A stretch of DNA of 34,370 nucleotides from Gammaproteobacteria bacterium (GTDB lineage: Bacteria; Pseudomonadota; Gammaproteobacteria; Pseudomonadales; Cellvibrionaceae): contig JAHZJJ010000100.1 in NCBI GenBank assembly GCA_022600975.1, positions 1 through 34,370 on the forward strand, written 5' to 3'. Positions within the stretch are counted from its first letter, which is position 1; each line of letters opens with the position of its first letter. This document shows, in pieces, positions 6,932 through 15,300 of the stretch. A program made the translations under genes and the position numbers. The notes below the pieces were generated by a model that saw nothing but the letters and a program-made list of their open reading frames with translations, was not told the DNA's origin and made no database searches.

Positions 6932-8202
6932 TGCCGTGAGATTTGCCTCAGTGCTGCACCTGCAGCGCCAGTAACTCCTTCGATAATCTCCCACTGAGCT
7001 CCAATAATATTGCGCAGCCTCAGCCATTGGGCATAGAGAGAAGCGTCCAACAACCAGGGTTGATGTAACAATGGTTGGTAATGGTCCAGGGCAGACTGAG
7101 CACAATTGGGCATTGAAAAAGCCTTTGCTGTAGTTAGCGCATTTTGACTCAAACATTGCCTCTGTGCCCGAGGCAGTTCGTAATACCATTGCAGTGCGGC
7201 CGCCAGTTCATGGGGATTGCCCTGCTTCACCAAGCGGCCATTGTGGTGATCTCGCACAACTTCGCGGCAACCATTGGCATCCAGTGTCACCACAGGAACT
7301 CCCGCAGCCATAGCCTCGGTGAGCACCATGCCCTGGGTCTCACTGGTTGAGGAAAAAGCAAAAATATCCATAGCATTGTAGGCATTGCATTGCTGCGCAC
7401 CATTGAGCATCCCGGTAAGATGTAAGCGCTCACTGAGCCCACAGTTAGCAAATTGTTTTGCCAACGCTTCTTTTAATGGCCCATCGCCAACCAGTAAAAA
7501 ATGTGCTGAAGTATTTTGTTGGAGAAATTCAATAACAGCACAACAGAGAAACTCGAGGTTTTTTTCCGCAGCCAAACGCCCGAGATGACCAACAACAAAA
7601 GCGTTTTCTGCTATTCCATAAGCTGCACGCACCTTTTTACCATTACCGTGGCAATAGTTTTCCAACTGTACTCCAGTCGGTATTACTGCAATGGGTTTGC
7701 TAACACCGCGGCTGCGCAACAGTGTGGCAATACTATGGCTGGGAGCAAATACTTGGGTGGCAAGATTGGCATAGCGGGTAGCCAGCTCAATTACAAAACG
7801 TTTAAGCATCTGCGAATCTGCCGGCACATAATGGGTATAACGCTCGTAGAGCGTATGGTGTGTAAATATCAGTGGTAATTCCCGTGCCCGGGCTATTCTT
7901 AGCGCGGTCATCCCCAATAAAAATGGATGGTGAGAATGCACAATATCGGGGCGAAATAAGTCGAGTCTTGTGCTCAACTCCCGTGACAACGGTAGCGCCA
8001 CAGAAAAGTCGCTACCGTTAAAATTTTGAATCGCAGGAATGCGAATAACATTGGTTTCATTGGCAATTTTTTCGGGAAATTCAGGCGCAATAACCAATAC
8101 CTTGTGTCCGCATGTTCGATAGGCTTCACTAAAAGCGCTGACAGATCGCGCAACACCGCCGACATGGGGCAAATAAGTATTGGTTAACATTAAAATGTTC
8201 AA
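6928..8202 (-). CDS. GT4-family glycosyltransferase, possibly lipid-directed
   Basis: The 424-residue GT-B enzyme begins NILMLTNTYLPHVGGVARSV, the usual N-terminal strand and glycine loop of group 1 transferases. HSHHPFLLG and FTHHTLYERYTHYVP follow (about residues 90-125), a pattern I associate with diacylglycerol glucosyltransferases. The C-terminal donor site is GRLAAEKNLEFL, then LVGDGPLKEAL and FAFSSTSETQGMVLTEAMAAG, with the E-(7)-E motif typical of retaining GT4 enzymes. I chose TTG at 8202 because it gives MNILMLTN and overlaps the upstream stop (TTGA). ATG at 8190 is an alternative. The ATG at 8298 would add residues that lie inside the hydrolase gene. Donor and acceptor are not known; the lipid acceptor is inference. 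Confidence 0.88.
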   Translation of the reverse strand: MNILMLTNTYLPHVGGVARSVSAFSEAYRTCGHKVLVIAPEFPEKIANETNVIRIPAIQNFNGSDFSVALPLSRELSTRLDLFRPDIVHSHHPFLLGMTALRIARARELPLIFTHHTLYERYTHYVPADSQMLKRFVIELATRYANLATQVFAPSHSIATLLRSRGVSKPIAVIPTGVQLENYCHGNGKKVRAAYGIAENAFVVGHLGRLAAEKNLEFLCCAVIEFLQQNTSAHFLLVGDGPLKEALAKQFANCGLSERLHLTGMLNGAQQCNAYNAMDIFAFSSTSETQGMVLTEAMAAGVPVVTLDANGCREVVRDHHNGRLVKQGNPHELAAALQWYYELPRAQRQCLSQNALTTAKAFSMPNCAQSALDHYQPLLHQPWLLDASLYAQWLRLRNIIGAQWEIIEGVTGAAGAALRQISRQ

Positions 8203-10451
8203 TTGGCTATTAATTCCACAAACTCTGCCCCTGCTGCTGCCGTGACCGGGCGATACCCTTGCGCGCGAATCTCCACAGTTGGCTTCTGACGATACCAATT
8301 AGCACTCCAACAAACACGTGGTCTATTTCCCGGTTGTATCTCCAAGGTGAGCGTACCAAATTCTGTCGGTGCCGGGCCAAAGCGTAGCGGCGCTTGAGCA
8401 CTGCCATCAGCCAACCATTCTGGCGGTAGGCCCGATGCCAGAATCAGTGCCTCGCCCTCCTCGCGCACAAAACAGTTACGCTGCATAGTCAACCATTCAG
8501 CGGCGGCCCAAGCGTGTTGGCCATCACCCATACAACCACCGAGAGAATGGGGGTGTATAGCCTCCGGCCACTGTCCCGTGGCAGAGGCCAAACTTGCAAC
8601 ATTACGCATCAGAGTGACACAGCGCGAATCACCGGCTCGCAGCAATACTTGAGCGACATGTAGCGTAAGATAGGCGTTAATACCAGAGTGAATCATGTCC
8701 TGAAAAAAGCCGCCCTTTACAAAGCAGTTTTTCAGCAAATAGTCCACCGAATCCATTAGCCTGGGATCATCTTCGGGGTATAATTTCAACGGATAGCCGG
8801 CAACAATAGAGCCGATGGCACCAGCATCCAGGCGCCGATTGGGAGATGCGGGTATTGCCTTGCGTCGCAGACGCTCTGCGACCCTGATCAGACCTCGATC
8901 CACAGTAGCTTGAAAATTTTTGGCCTGTTGCAAAAAAATATTTTGTTCTTCGGTCCAGCCCTCTCGCGCACAGATAGCCGCGGCGGCCTGTTGCCCGGCA
9001 ATACCCCAGAAATCATCCCAATAATAATAATCGTTGGGCCCCAAATGCTCTGCGCTAAATCCAGCGGGTAGCAAACCCCCACACAGACTGCCATCCTCCG
9101 GCAGGCGTTTTTTGTCTATCCATCTAGCACCGTGAAGAACCGGAGTTTTCCACGTGCTTTTTAAGGGCCGATTAGCCAATTTACAATACTGGTCAAAAAT
9201 CCACAGAACCTCGCCATTGGAGTCCCATTCACCATCTTGAGAATGAAAGTAGCCGTTGTGCTTTTGCCGTGCTGGAAAGCGTTCGAGAGCGCGTTCAGCT
9301 CTGCTGATTAATCCTGCATGTAACAGCGACTGAATCATAAATGCCGCGTCACGGAACCAGAATCGCTTATAAGTATAGGGCCCTGGGTACACATCTTGCG
9401 GTGAATGAATTATCAAGGTCCTCACTGCCGCATCATAAAGAAATTGAAACTGTGCATCCGGCACCGATAAGCTGCAGTGACCTTCAAGGCTTATTCTCCA
9501 GTTGTGCTTTACCTTTTTTTGTTTACGTGAGCAACGCAATGGTATTTTAACTTGGGTGGTTAACAACTGATCGGGCTCTAGTTTAAACAATGCCGCAGCG
9601 GTGGCCATGCCCACATTACACTGGCTATGCATTTCTTCACTGCTTTGGTGAAGATACAAATAGATATCCCCACGGCGGTAGTCCGATGCGTGATGCCGAT
9701 CTACTGGACGATCAAAAATAATTTTGTCTCTACCATCAATCAGCCATTGACGACGGCTTTTATTCAATGCAACCTGATGGATAAAGCTGACACCTTCCGG
9801 ATTGCAAGGGCGCAGAGCCACCACCAGCCAACCGCCGAGAATATGCTTGGCATCGATATCTATTAGGCATTGATTGTCAGCCGCGTCCAGTACAGAGTAA
9901 ATACGAGATTTAAGCCACATCGGGCCTTTGCTGGATTTCGTGACTACCGCCACACCATCGTTCAGATCTAATTGTTGCGATAACTTTTGCAATTGTGAGG
10001 GCATAAGGTGATCACTTTTGTTATTGCTATTGCCGATCACCCAACAATCCAGTGACCAACCATCATAATGGGGCGTTAGCAGCCCCCGGGGATCAACAAT
10101 AGGCATTTCCTCACTATCTGGCACCGATACTGCCGTCCAGTTGCGATGGCTCAAATTACAGTGGGTAATAGAAAAGGCTCGAGGTATAAAGGCCACATCA
10201 CCAGGGTCAAACTGACGTTCGATCCAATAGGGCCAAATCCAGTCGAGGTTATGTTGAATCACTTTGCTGTTAATTAGTGCCCGCGCATGAAATACCACCC
10301 CTGCCCGCAGCAACTCAATAGGCTCGCTCACCTCAGAGGGTTCGGCAAAGTGTTTTAGTCGAGCCATAATCGCCAATGGGTCAAGAAATCCATGGGCATT
10401 TGCGAGCTTGCGCACAAAAAAGCGCCAGGGCAACCACTTTATCCATGGCAT
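8199..10451 (-). CDS. GDE-like glycoside hydrolase (amylo-alpha-1,6-glucosidase type)
   Basis: The 750-residue protein has an N-terminal beta-rich domain (to about residue 330; RQFDPGDVAFIPRAFSITHC, then PIVDPRGLLTPHYDGWSLDC) and an (alpha/alpha)6-barrel catalytic region (about 340-690) like that of glycogen-debranching C-terminal domains. Supporting segments are YTYKRFWFRDAAFMIQSLLH, DSNGEVLWIFDQY, NDYYYWDDFWGIAGQQAAA and GDGQHAWAAAEWL. No signal peptide is seen, so it is probably cytoplasmic. The substrate cannot be named. Being encoded with a glycosyltransferase suggests it trims or makes a glucan or glycoconjugate rather than plain glycogen; no glycogen genes are nearby. Its ATG overlaps the stop of the upstream membrane protein gene (TGATG). 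Confidence 0.82.
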   Translation of the reverse strand: MPWIKWLPWRFFVRKLANAHGFLDPLAIMARLKHFAEPSEVSEPIELLRAGVVFHARALINSKVIQHNLDWIWPYWIERQFDPGDVAFIPRAFSITHCNLSHRNWTAVSVPDSEEMPIVDPRGLLTPHYDGWSLDCWVIGNSNNKSDHLMPSQLQKLSQQLDLNDGVAVVTKSSKGPMWLKSRIYSVLDAADNQCLIDIDAKHILGGWLVVALRPCNPEGVSFIHQVALNKSRRQWLIDGRDKIIFDRPVDRHHASDYRRGDIYLYLHQSSEEMHSQCNVGMATAAALFKLEPDQLLTTQVKIPLRCSRKQKKVKHNWRISLEGHCSLSVPDAQFQFLYDAAVRTLIIHSPQDVYPGPYTYKRFWFRDAAFMIQSLLHAGLISRAERALERFPARQKHNGYFHSQDGEWDSNGEVLWIFDQYCKLANRPLKSTWKTPVLHGARWIDKKRLPEDGSLCGGLLPAGFSAEHLGPNDYYYWDDFWGIAGQQAAAAICAREGWTEEQNIFLQQAKNFQATVDRGLIRVAERLRRKAIPASPNRRLDAGAIGSIVAGYPLKLYPEDDPRLMDSVDYLLKNCFVKGGFFQDMIHSGINAYLTLHVAQVLLRAGDSRCVTLMRNVASLASATGQWPEAIHPHSLGGCMGDGQHAWAAAEWLTMQRNCFVREEGEALILASGLPPEWLADGSAQAPLRFGPAPTEFGTLTLEIQPGNRPRVCWSANWYRQKPTVEIRAQGYRPVTAAAGAEFVELIAN

Positions 10452-11161
10452 CAGTTGCGCCCTCTATGCATTTTATGCCCGATTGCACGCCGGGCTATTC
10501 GTATAATTCCGATTAACGCAATAAGCGCCAACACAAAGCCACTGAGGTAAAGAGTCCACTCTATCGATGTACGCTGATCTCTGGGGCTGCCAATACTGGC
10601 AATGCTCGAAGCAATAGAGCCCAGATATACATTATTGAGACTGATTGGAATAATGCCGATAAAAGTACCCAGCACGAACTCTTTAAACCGCAACCGTGTC
10701 AAACCAAAAAAATAATTGGAAAGCTTAAATGGAAACAAAGGCAACAACCGTGTAAACATAACCAGCTTCCAACCCTCTTGCTCAATAATATCTCCAAGAT
10801 TTTGCGGACGAATATGGCCCATAACCCAAGCAGATGCTCGCCGCCCAAATAGATGGCGCGCTATCAGAAAAGCGAGACTGGCACCCAGCCCGGTGCCTAG
10901 AACTACCAATAGGGTGCCCTTCACCACGCCAAATATAAACCCCGCCCCCATAGTGAAAAATACCCCCGGCACTAACAGCATTACCGATACTGCAAGTATT
11001 AGGGTGAATACTAGGTCGGCAACCGAACCATGACCATCCAACCAATCCAGCAAATCAATGACATACTGCTGTACATCAAAGTAAAACAGCAGCCCGATAG
11101 CCACCCCGGCGATCAGTGCACTAGCTAGAATGACCCACAGCGGATGTATTGGCGATTGCAT
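10451..11161 (-). CDS. TVP38/TMEM64-family (VTT domain) membrane protein
   Basis: The 236-residue protein has about five to six hydrophobic segments. The VTT/DedA signature appears as LLVPGVFFTMGAGFIFG (about residues 61-77), GTGLGASLAFLIARHLFGRR and then FTRLLPLFPFKLSNYFFGLT, with a reentrant-loop style arrangement. Members of this superfamily (TMEM41B/VMP1, DedA) are linked to lipid scrambling or undecaprenyl-phosphate and phospholipid transport. It is the first gene of a four-gene cassette whose members overlap by a few bases. It has no strong Shine-Dalgarno, and no convincing promoter was found in the 225 bp upstream. Confidence 0.9.
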   Translation of the reverse strand: MQSPIHPLWVILASALIAGVAIGLLFYFDVQQYVIDLLDWLDGHGSVADLVFTLILAVSVMLLVPGVFFTMGAGFIFGVVKGTLLVVLGTGLGASLAFLIARHLFGRRASAWVMGHIRPQNLGDIIEQEGWKLVMFTRLLPLFPFKLSNYFFGLTRLRFKEFVLGTFIGIIPISLNNVYLGSIASSIASIGSPRDQRTSIEWTLYLSGFVLALIALIGIIRIARRAIGHKMHRGRN

Positions 11162-11386
11162 GGCAAAGGTTTGACCTGGGTTTTGCGCAACGCTACCCCT
11201 ATAGCCTAGTCAATCTATGCGTTAATGAACGACAAAGCTGTTACTGTTGCCCGCAGGATACCAAGAAAAAGCTTACCTTAAAGATTTTTTATCGGCGCTT
11301 CAGAGCTATTATCATGCTGAAGCACCAAAACGGCGGTACGCGAAAAGGTTAAATGCACAACTTATTGATATATATAGAAAATTTAA

Positions 11387-12460
11387 ATGATGAAGCAAGG
11401 TACTAAAAAGGCGGTGCTCTACGAAATTACCGTCAACGGCGTTCTTACTATGCTAAAATTTATTGCCGCGACCCTGACCCATTCAGCGGCGATGATGAAT
11501 GAAGCAGTGCACAGCCTAATGGATACCCTCAATCAGATAACTTTATTGATTGGGCTAAAAAGTGGTGATCAACCAGCAGACCAGCAATATGCCTTTGGCC
11601 ACGGCCAAAAAAAATATCTGTGGAACCTATGGAGTGCAGTTGGCCTGTTTTCGATTGGTTGCGGCGTTGGGCTCACCCACGCCTGGCACGCGTGGAAACG
11701 GCTTGAGTACGTCGATATTCCCTCTGTGGTACAAATTTTTGGCATTGGAGTATCGGCCTTTTGGATATCTGCAATGGTGCTTATTATTGCTTTTTGCCTG
11801 GAAGGTTATGTTTTATTAATTGTTTGTAGGGAATTTTCGATACGTATGCGTGCCAAGCGCATTACCAATCCATGGGAATATTTTTCCAAAGTTTATGACC
11901 CTACAATAACTGCGGTATTATTGGAGGATACGGTAGCCATTGCTGGCATCATTCTGGCTGCCGCTGGTATCGGGCTGACAAAACTGACGGGAAGCCCATT
12001 GTGGGATATTGGCTTTTCTGCTGCTATTGCCGTGATGCTTGGATTTACGGCAATTTTTCTCGCTAAAATCAATATGACCTACCTGACTGATATTCGCGAT
12101 TTGGAAGCGGAACAGACTTTTAGGGAAATTCTGCAGCAACATCGAGAAATAAAGCGATTTAATGATTTACGCTCCATCATTTTGGACGATAATCATACCC
12201 TTTTAGTGGCAGAAATTGAGCTTCGTGAAGAAGTTATTCTGGCGCAAGTCTATAAAAGTATTACCACATATAGTGACAAATTAATGGATAAGGTTCTGGA
12301 AGAAAAACATAATAGTGACGTACGCAGCTATGCTGAAACGCGCTCAATTGTTCAAGCAACATTTGAGTATACTGAAAAAATCACCAACGAATTGGAAGCA
12401 GAGCTCAAAGCCCGCTGCCCCCAGGTATTTCACGTAACGATCGAAGTCCAGGTTAGCTAA
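11387..12460 (+). CDS. ZnT9-like cation diffusion facilitator transporter
   Basis: The 357-residue membrane protein is of the CDF family and would export divalent metal (zinc most likely) in exchange for protons. TM2 carries the HxxxD metal site (NEAVHSLMDTLNQ, about residues 43-53). This is followed by YAFGHGQKKYLWNLWSAVGLF. TM5 reads AVLLEDTVAIAGIILA, where the usual His four residues before the Asp is replaced by Val and a Glu precedes the Asp, as in the SLC30A9/ZnT9 branch. It ends with a cytoplasmic ferredoxin-like domain (LLVAEIELREEV onward). Two ATGs are adjacent at 11387 and 11390; neither has a clear Shine-Dalgarno. The gene is more A/T rich than those downstream of iscR. Confidence 0.9.
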   Translation: MMKQGTKKAVLYEITVNGVLTMLKFIAATLTHSAAMMNEAVHSLMDTLNQITLLIGLKSGDQPADQQYAFGHGQKKYLWNLWSAVGLFSIGCGVGLTHAWHAWKRLEYVDIPSVVQIFGIGVSAFWISAMVLIIAFCLEGYVLLIVCREFSIRMRAKRITNPWEYFSKVYDPTITAVLLEDTVAIAGIILAAAGIGLTKLTGSPLWDIGFSAAIAVMLGFTAIFLAKINMTYLTDIRDLEAEQTFREILQQHREIKRFNDLRSIILDDNHTLLVAEIELREEVILAQVYKSITTYSDKLMDKVLEEKHNSDVRSYAETRSIVQATFEYTEKITNELEAELKARCPQVFHVTIEVQVS

Positions 12461-12475
12461 GAAATAGCTGTAGGG

Positions 12476-12505
12476 TTGACATTAAAGTTGTAAGTGCTTT
12501 AGAAT
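12476..12505 (+). promoter_or_regulatory. Sigma70-like promoter for the phosphoethanolamine-transferase gene
   Basis: TTGACA (12476-12481) and TAGAAT (12500-12505) are separated by 18 bp, in the 89-bp gap between the CDF gene and the ATG at 12550. A start near 12512 would give a leader of about 38 bases. This argues that the transferase gene can be transcribed apart from the transporter gene. Confidence 0.6.
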
Positions 12506-12549
12506 TCGGGGTAAGTACCGCACACACCTCTTCTGCTGTAACCTTTCTG

Positions 12550-14064
12550 ATGTTTGATTTTAAAATTATTTTTCGCTACACAGCACCGCTACTGTTCATC
12601 TATGCAGCTGCGGACATTATGTATAAAACTGCCGGTTATCATGCCAGCAGTTTAGAAAAGCTTTCCATTATTGCTTTTTATGCTGCAGTTAGCTCTTATC
12701 GACTTTCATTCTATTTGATCGGCTTGCCAGTCACGTTACTCTATGCAGCCTACACTCCGATTGGTTATACGTTTGGCGCACCCACATATCAATATATAGC
12801 ATCGATTTTTTCTACTAACGCCAACGAGATCTCTGAATTTGCATCTATCATTCCCCTTAAGTCATGGATCTACTCGCTAATTATAGCCGGGTGCGTATCT
12901 ATATTTTGGCTGTTGGTTAGAAAGAAAAAAATTAGCTATATACGCAATAAGTGCATTCTTGCTCTGTGTGTTACATTACTTTATTTTATAAATCCTAGTC
13001 CGTATCTCTTGCTTGAGACTGCTCTTTCCTCGTCTGGACAGGTCAAAGCCGAAATGGAAGCCTTAGAAAAAATGTCAGATTTTAATGACAGCTGGGGGAA
13101 ATCACGAGTTTTACCAGACGGATATGATGACTATGTTTTAATTATCGGTGAAAGTGAAAGGCGTGACTACATGCATAAGTACGGCTATGCTATTCCTAAT
13201 ACACCATTTATTGATAAGACTCCAGGAAAGGTAGTTGATGGCTTACTATCCGCAGGAAGTAATACAGTTGCATCACTACGCCTTATGTTAACCTTGCCGG
13301 AAGATGGCAAACCAAGATATCCACTTAACGTAATCGATCTCGCCCGCTCTGCCGACATATATACCTATTGGATATCAAATCAAGGCTATATCGGTGAACA
13401 TGATAGCCCAGTGACCGCAATTGCTAACAGAGCCGATAATATGTTTTTTTTGAAAAGTGGTGCTTACAATTCAAAGCCCACAAGTGATTACCAATTACTG
13501 CCAATCCTAAAAGCTAAAGTGGGCAATGAAGCAAAAGGAAAAAGATTATTTGTCGTTCACCTTTACGGGTCGCATATTAACGTGTGCAACAGAGTAAAAG
13601 ATTTTGATGGATTTTCAGTTATTAAGGACGAGTATAAATATATTTCATGTTATGTATCCAGCATTAAAAAAACGGATAGTGTAGTTAAAAAAATCTATGA
13701 TACAATGAAAGAATCACAAGAACAAAGTGGACGAACCTTCTCTATGGTTTATTTTTCTGACCACGGCCAAATACACCACAAAGATAACAAAGAAATCCGA
13801 CTCAGGCACGGAGATACAGCTTACGCCTATAGTGTACCGCTAATAAAAATATCTAGTGATGATACAAAGCAATTTAATATAAAAGCTAAAAAATGCGGGG
13901 TAAACTTTGTCAATGGCCTTGGCACCTGGATGGGAATTAAAAACGACCACCTAATGCACTATGATTTATTTTCGGAGCAATCAGATAGCGCTACGTGCAT
14001 CGGAAGCAAGGCTCCTGAGCTTGAGGATTCAGCAATAAATATCGAACCTTATTTATCAAAATAA
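12550..14064 (+). CDS. Phosphoethanolamine transferase-like protein (EptA/CptA/OpgE type)
   Basis: The 504-residue protein has four to five N-terminal membrane helices (to about residue 160) and a periplasmic sulfatase-like domain. The family would transfer phosphoethanolamine from phosphatidylethanolamine to LPS, glucan or another glycan. Metal and nucleophile sites are visible: VLIIGESERRDYMHKYGY (Glu ligand, about 202), AGSNTVASLRLML (Thr nucleophile, about 236), YFSDHGQ (Asp-His, about 405) and RLRHGD (His, about 424). The pattern of GES, GYAIPNTP and SLR is closer to CptA/OpgE-type than to EptA itself. The gene is notably A/T rich against its neighbours, with AAA, ATA and TTT codons, which suggests acquisition. 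The acceptor cannot be told from sequence. Confidence 0.85.
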   Translation: MFDFKIIFRYTAPLLFIYAAADIMYKTAGYHASSLEKLSIIAFYAAVSSYRLSFYLIGLPVTLLYAAYTPIGYTFGAPTYQYIASIFSTNANEISEFASIIPLKSWIYSLIIAGCVSIFWLLVRKKKISYIRNKCILALCVTLLYFINPSPYLLLETALSSSGQVKAEMEALEKMSDFNDSWGKSRVLPDGYDDYVLIIGESERRDYMHKYGYAIPNTPFIDKTPGKVVDGLLSAGSNTVASLRLMLTLPEDGKPRYPLNVIDLARSADIYTYWISNQGYIGEHDSPVTAIANRADNMFFLKSGAYNSKPTSDYQLLPILKAKVGNEAKGKRLFVVHLYGSHINVCNRVKDFDGFSVIKDEYKYISCYVSSIKKTDSVVKKIYDTMKESQEQSGRTFSMVYFSDHGQIHHKDNKEIRLRHGDTAYAYSVPLIKISSDDTKQFNIKAKKCGVNFVNGLGTWMGIKNDHLMHYDLFSEQSDSATCIGSKAPELEDSAINIEPYLSK

Positions 14065-14643
14065 CTAACCTGGATATTGCACCGGGCCCGACACAAACTT
14101 ACGTTGAACATAGCGCTATACAATGCTGAAGTCAGTCAATCTAGCGTGCCCAAAAAGCTTCAATATGCAGTGGTACTCGGGCTTATGCCTATCGCAGCTC
14201 TTGCCATAACTGACCGCAGAGTCTATAGCGCTCGCTTCCGCCTACATTGAGCTGAGCGTTTTTCAAGCATCTGCGACATTGCTTGTAGGTTAGCCCCTCT
14301 CAATGACTTCTCAATCATTCTGTGCGAACGATTAATTGAGATTTCCACAGTTATAACTAAAACTATACGCCATCCATACTTTATGCTGCTAACAGTTATA
14401 TTCAATTGTGAAAACTTCTACCTAGGCGCACCCAATTAATGTCAGTTTGGGGTGAATAGGGTCCTTTTGAAGCGCAAGGTAAGATTTCGTACGGAGAAAT
14501 CTGAACACATCAAAACACACAGCTTGAGTAAAGGCTTTTATCCAAATTACGTTTAGTAAAAAGCCTTGTTGCGCAATGGGTGCAATGCAAAGTCCGAGCT
14601 AGTCAATGGGCGAATATTGTAGTCGACAGAAGTGCTAAGCTCT
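14065..14643. other. Gene-free stretch before the iscR promoter
   Basis: No recognisable gene lies in this 579-bp region. cysE, which often precedes iscR in other gammaproteobacteria, is absent. The frame of the upstream transferase stays open for about 60 codons after its TAA, to a TGA near 14250, and contains a possible hydrophobic segment (YAVVLGLMPIAALAI), but with no start codon plus Shine-Dalgarno pair. A 9-bp inverted repeat, AAGGCTTTT (14531-14539) and AAAAGCCTT (14559-14567), has no T tract after it. Confidence 0.45.
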
Positions 14644-14676
14644 ATACTTGACCACTACAGTAAGGTATTGCATAAT
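14644..14676 (+). promoter_or_regulatory. iscR promoter with overlapping type-1 IscR site
   Basis: TTGACC (14648-14653) and CATAAT (14671-14676) are 17 bp apart. Bases 14644-14668 agree at about 22 of 25 positions with the type-1 [2Fe-2S]-IscR box (ATAsyyGACt...yAGT..rsTAT): the left half is ATACTTGACC and the right half CAGTAAGGTAT. The box covers the -35 element and spacer, as expected for repression of the operon by cluster-loaded IscR. The leader of about 40 bases ends with GAGGAG before the iscR ATG. Confidence 0.85.
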
Positions 14677-14721
14677 TCCCCCCTGGCAGCACAGGGACTA
14701 TGACTATTCCGAGGAGCCACA

Positions 14722-15204
14722 ATGCGTCTAACTACCAAGGGCCGCTACGCGGTTACGGCAATGCTGGATCTGGCGTTGAACGCGGGACAAACTCCGGTCA
14801 GTTTAGCCGAAATATCCAGGCGCCAGGAAATCTCGCTGTCATATCTTGAACAACTTTTCTCACGGCTGCGCCAATCCGGGCTGGTCTCCAGTGTGCGAGG
14901 CCCCGGTGGTGGTTACCTGTTATCGCAGCCAACTGAGAACATTTATGTGGCGGCAATCATTGATGCAGTCAATGAATCAGTCGACGCTACTAGCTGTGGT
15001 GGCAATAGTGATTGCGCTGCTGGCGAACAGTGCCTCACCCATTACTTGTGGAGTGATTTAAGCGCACAGATTTACAATTTCCTCAATGGTATTAGTCTTG
15101 CTGATCTAGTCCAGCGCACTGAGGTTCAGGTAGTGGCGCGACGCCAAAATTCACAAAAATCGCCATTGGAAGAACCGGTGGTAGTATTGGGCAGCCTCCA
15201 GTGA
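14722..15204 (+). CDS. iscR: IscR, Rrf2-family Fe-S regulator of the isc operon
   Basis: The 160-residue protein has a winged HTH ([19 protein letters not shown], then [19 protein letters not shown] and RGPGGGYLL). The [2Fe-2S] ligands are C92, C98 and C104 with H107 ([20 protein letters not shown]), the same numbering as E. coli IscR. Cluster-bound IscR represses its own operon through the upstream type-1 box; apo-IscR acts at type-2 sites. The Shine-Dalgarno GAGGAG lies 6 bases before the ATG. Confidence 0.97.
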   Translation: MRLTTKGRYAVTAMLDLALNAGQTPVSLAEISRRQEISLSYLEQLFSRLRQSGLVSSVRGPGGGYLLSQPTENIYVAAIIDAVNESVDATSCGGNSDCAAGEQCLTHYLWSDLSAQIYNFLNGISLADLVQRTEVQVVARRQNSQKSPLEEPVVVLGSLQ

Positions 15205-15300
15205 GGCACCAACCACCAGTGAATAACTCAACATTGTAGTAATTTGTGCTGATCAAGCTTTTTTATGATAGCTATCAGCAGCCTACGGAGAGTACTGAGC

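Noticed and set aside
6932-7189. N-terminal extension of the phosphatase-EEP frame to an ATG at 7189
   Set aside because: The 86 extra residues are Cys/Ser-rich, do not resemble the domain and lie wholly within the 3' part of the glycosyltransferase gene.
14223-14405. 60-codon minus-strand ORF before iscR
   Set aside because: It has no family resemblance or clear Shine-Dalgarno, and sits in a region with no other coding signal.
15265-15300. 12-residue N-terminal extension of IscS
   Set aside because: The 404-residue version from 15301 fits the family exactly, keeps E. coli residue numbering and has its own Shine-Dalgarno.
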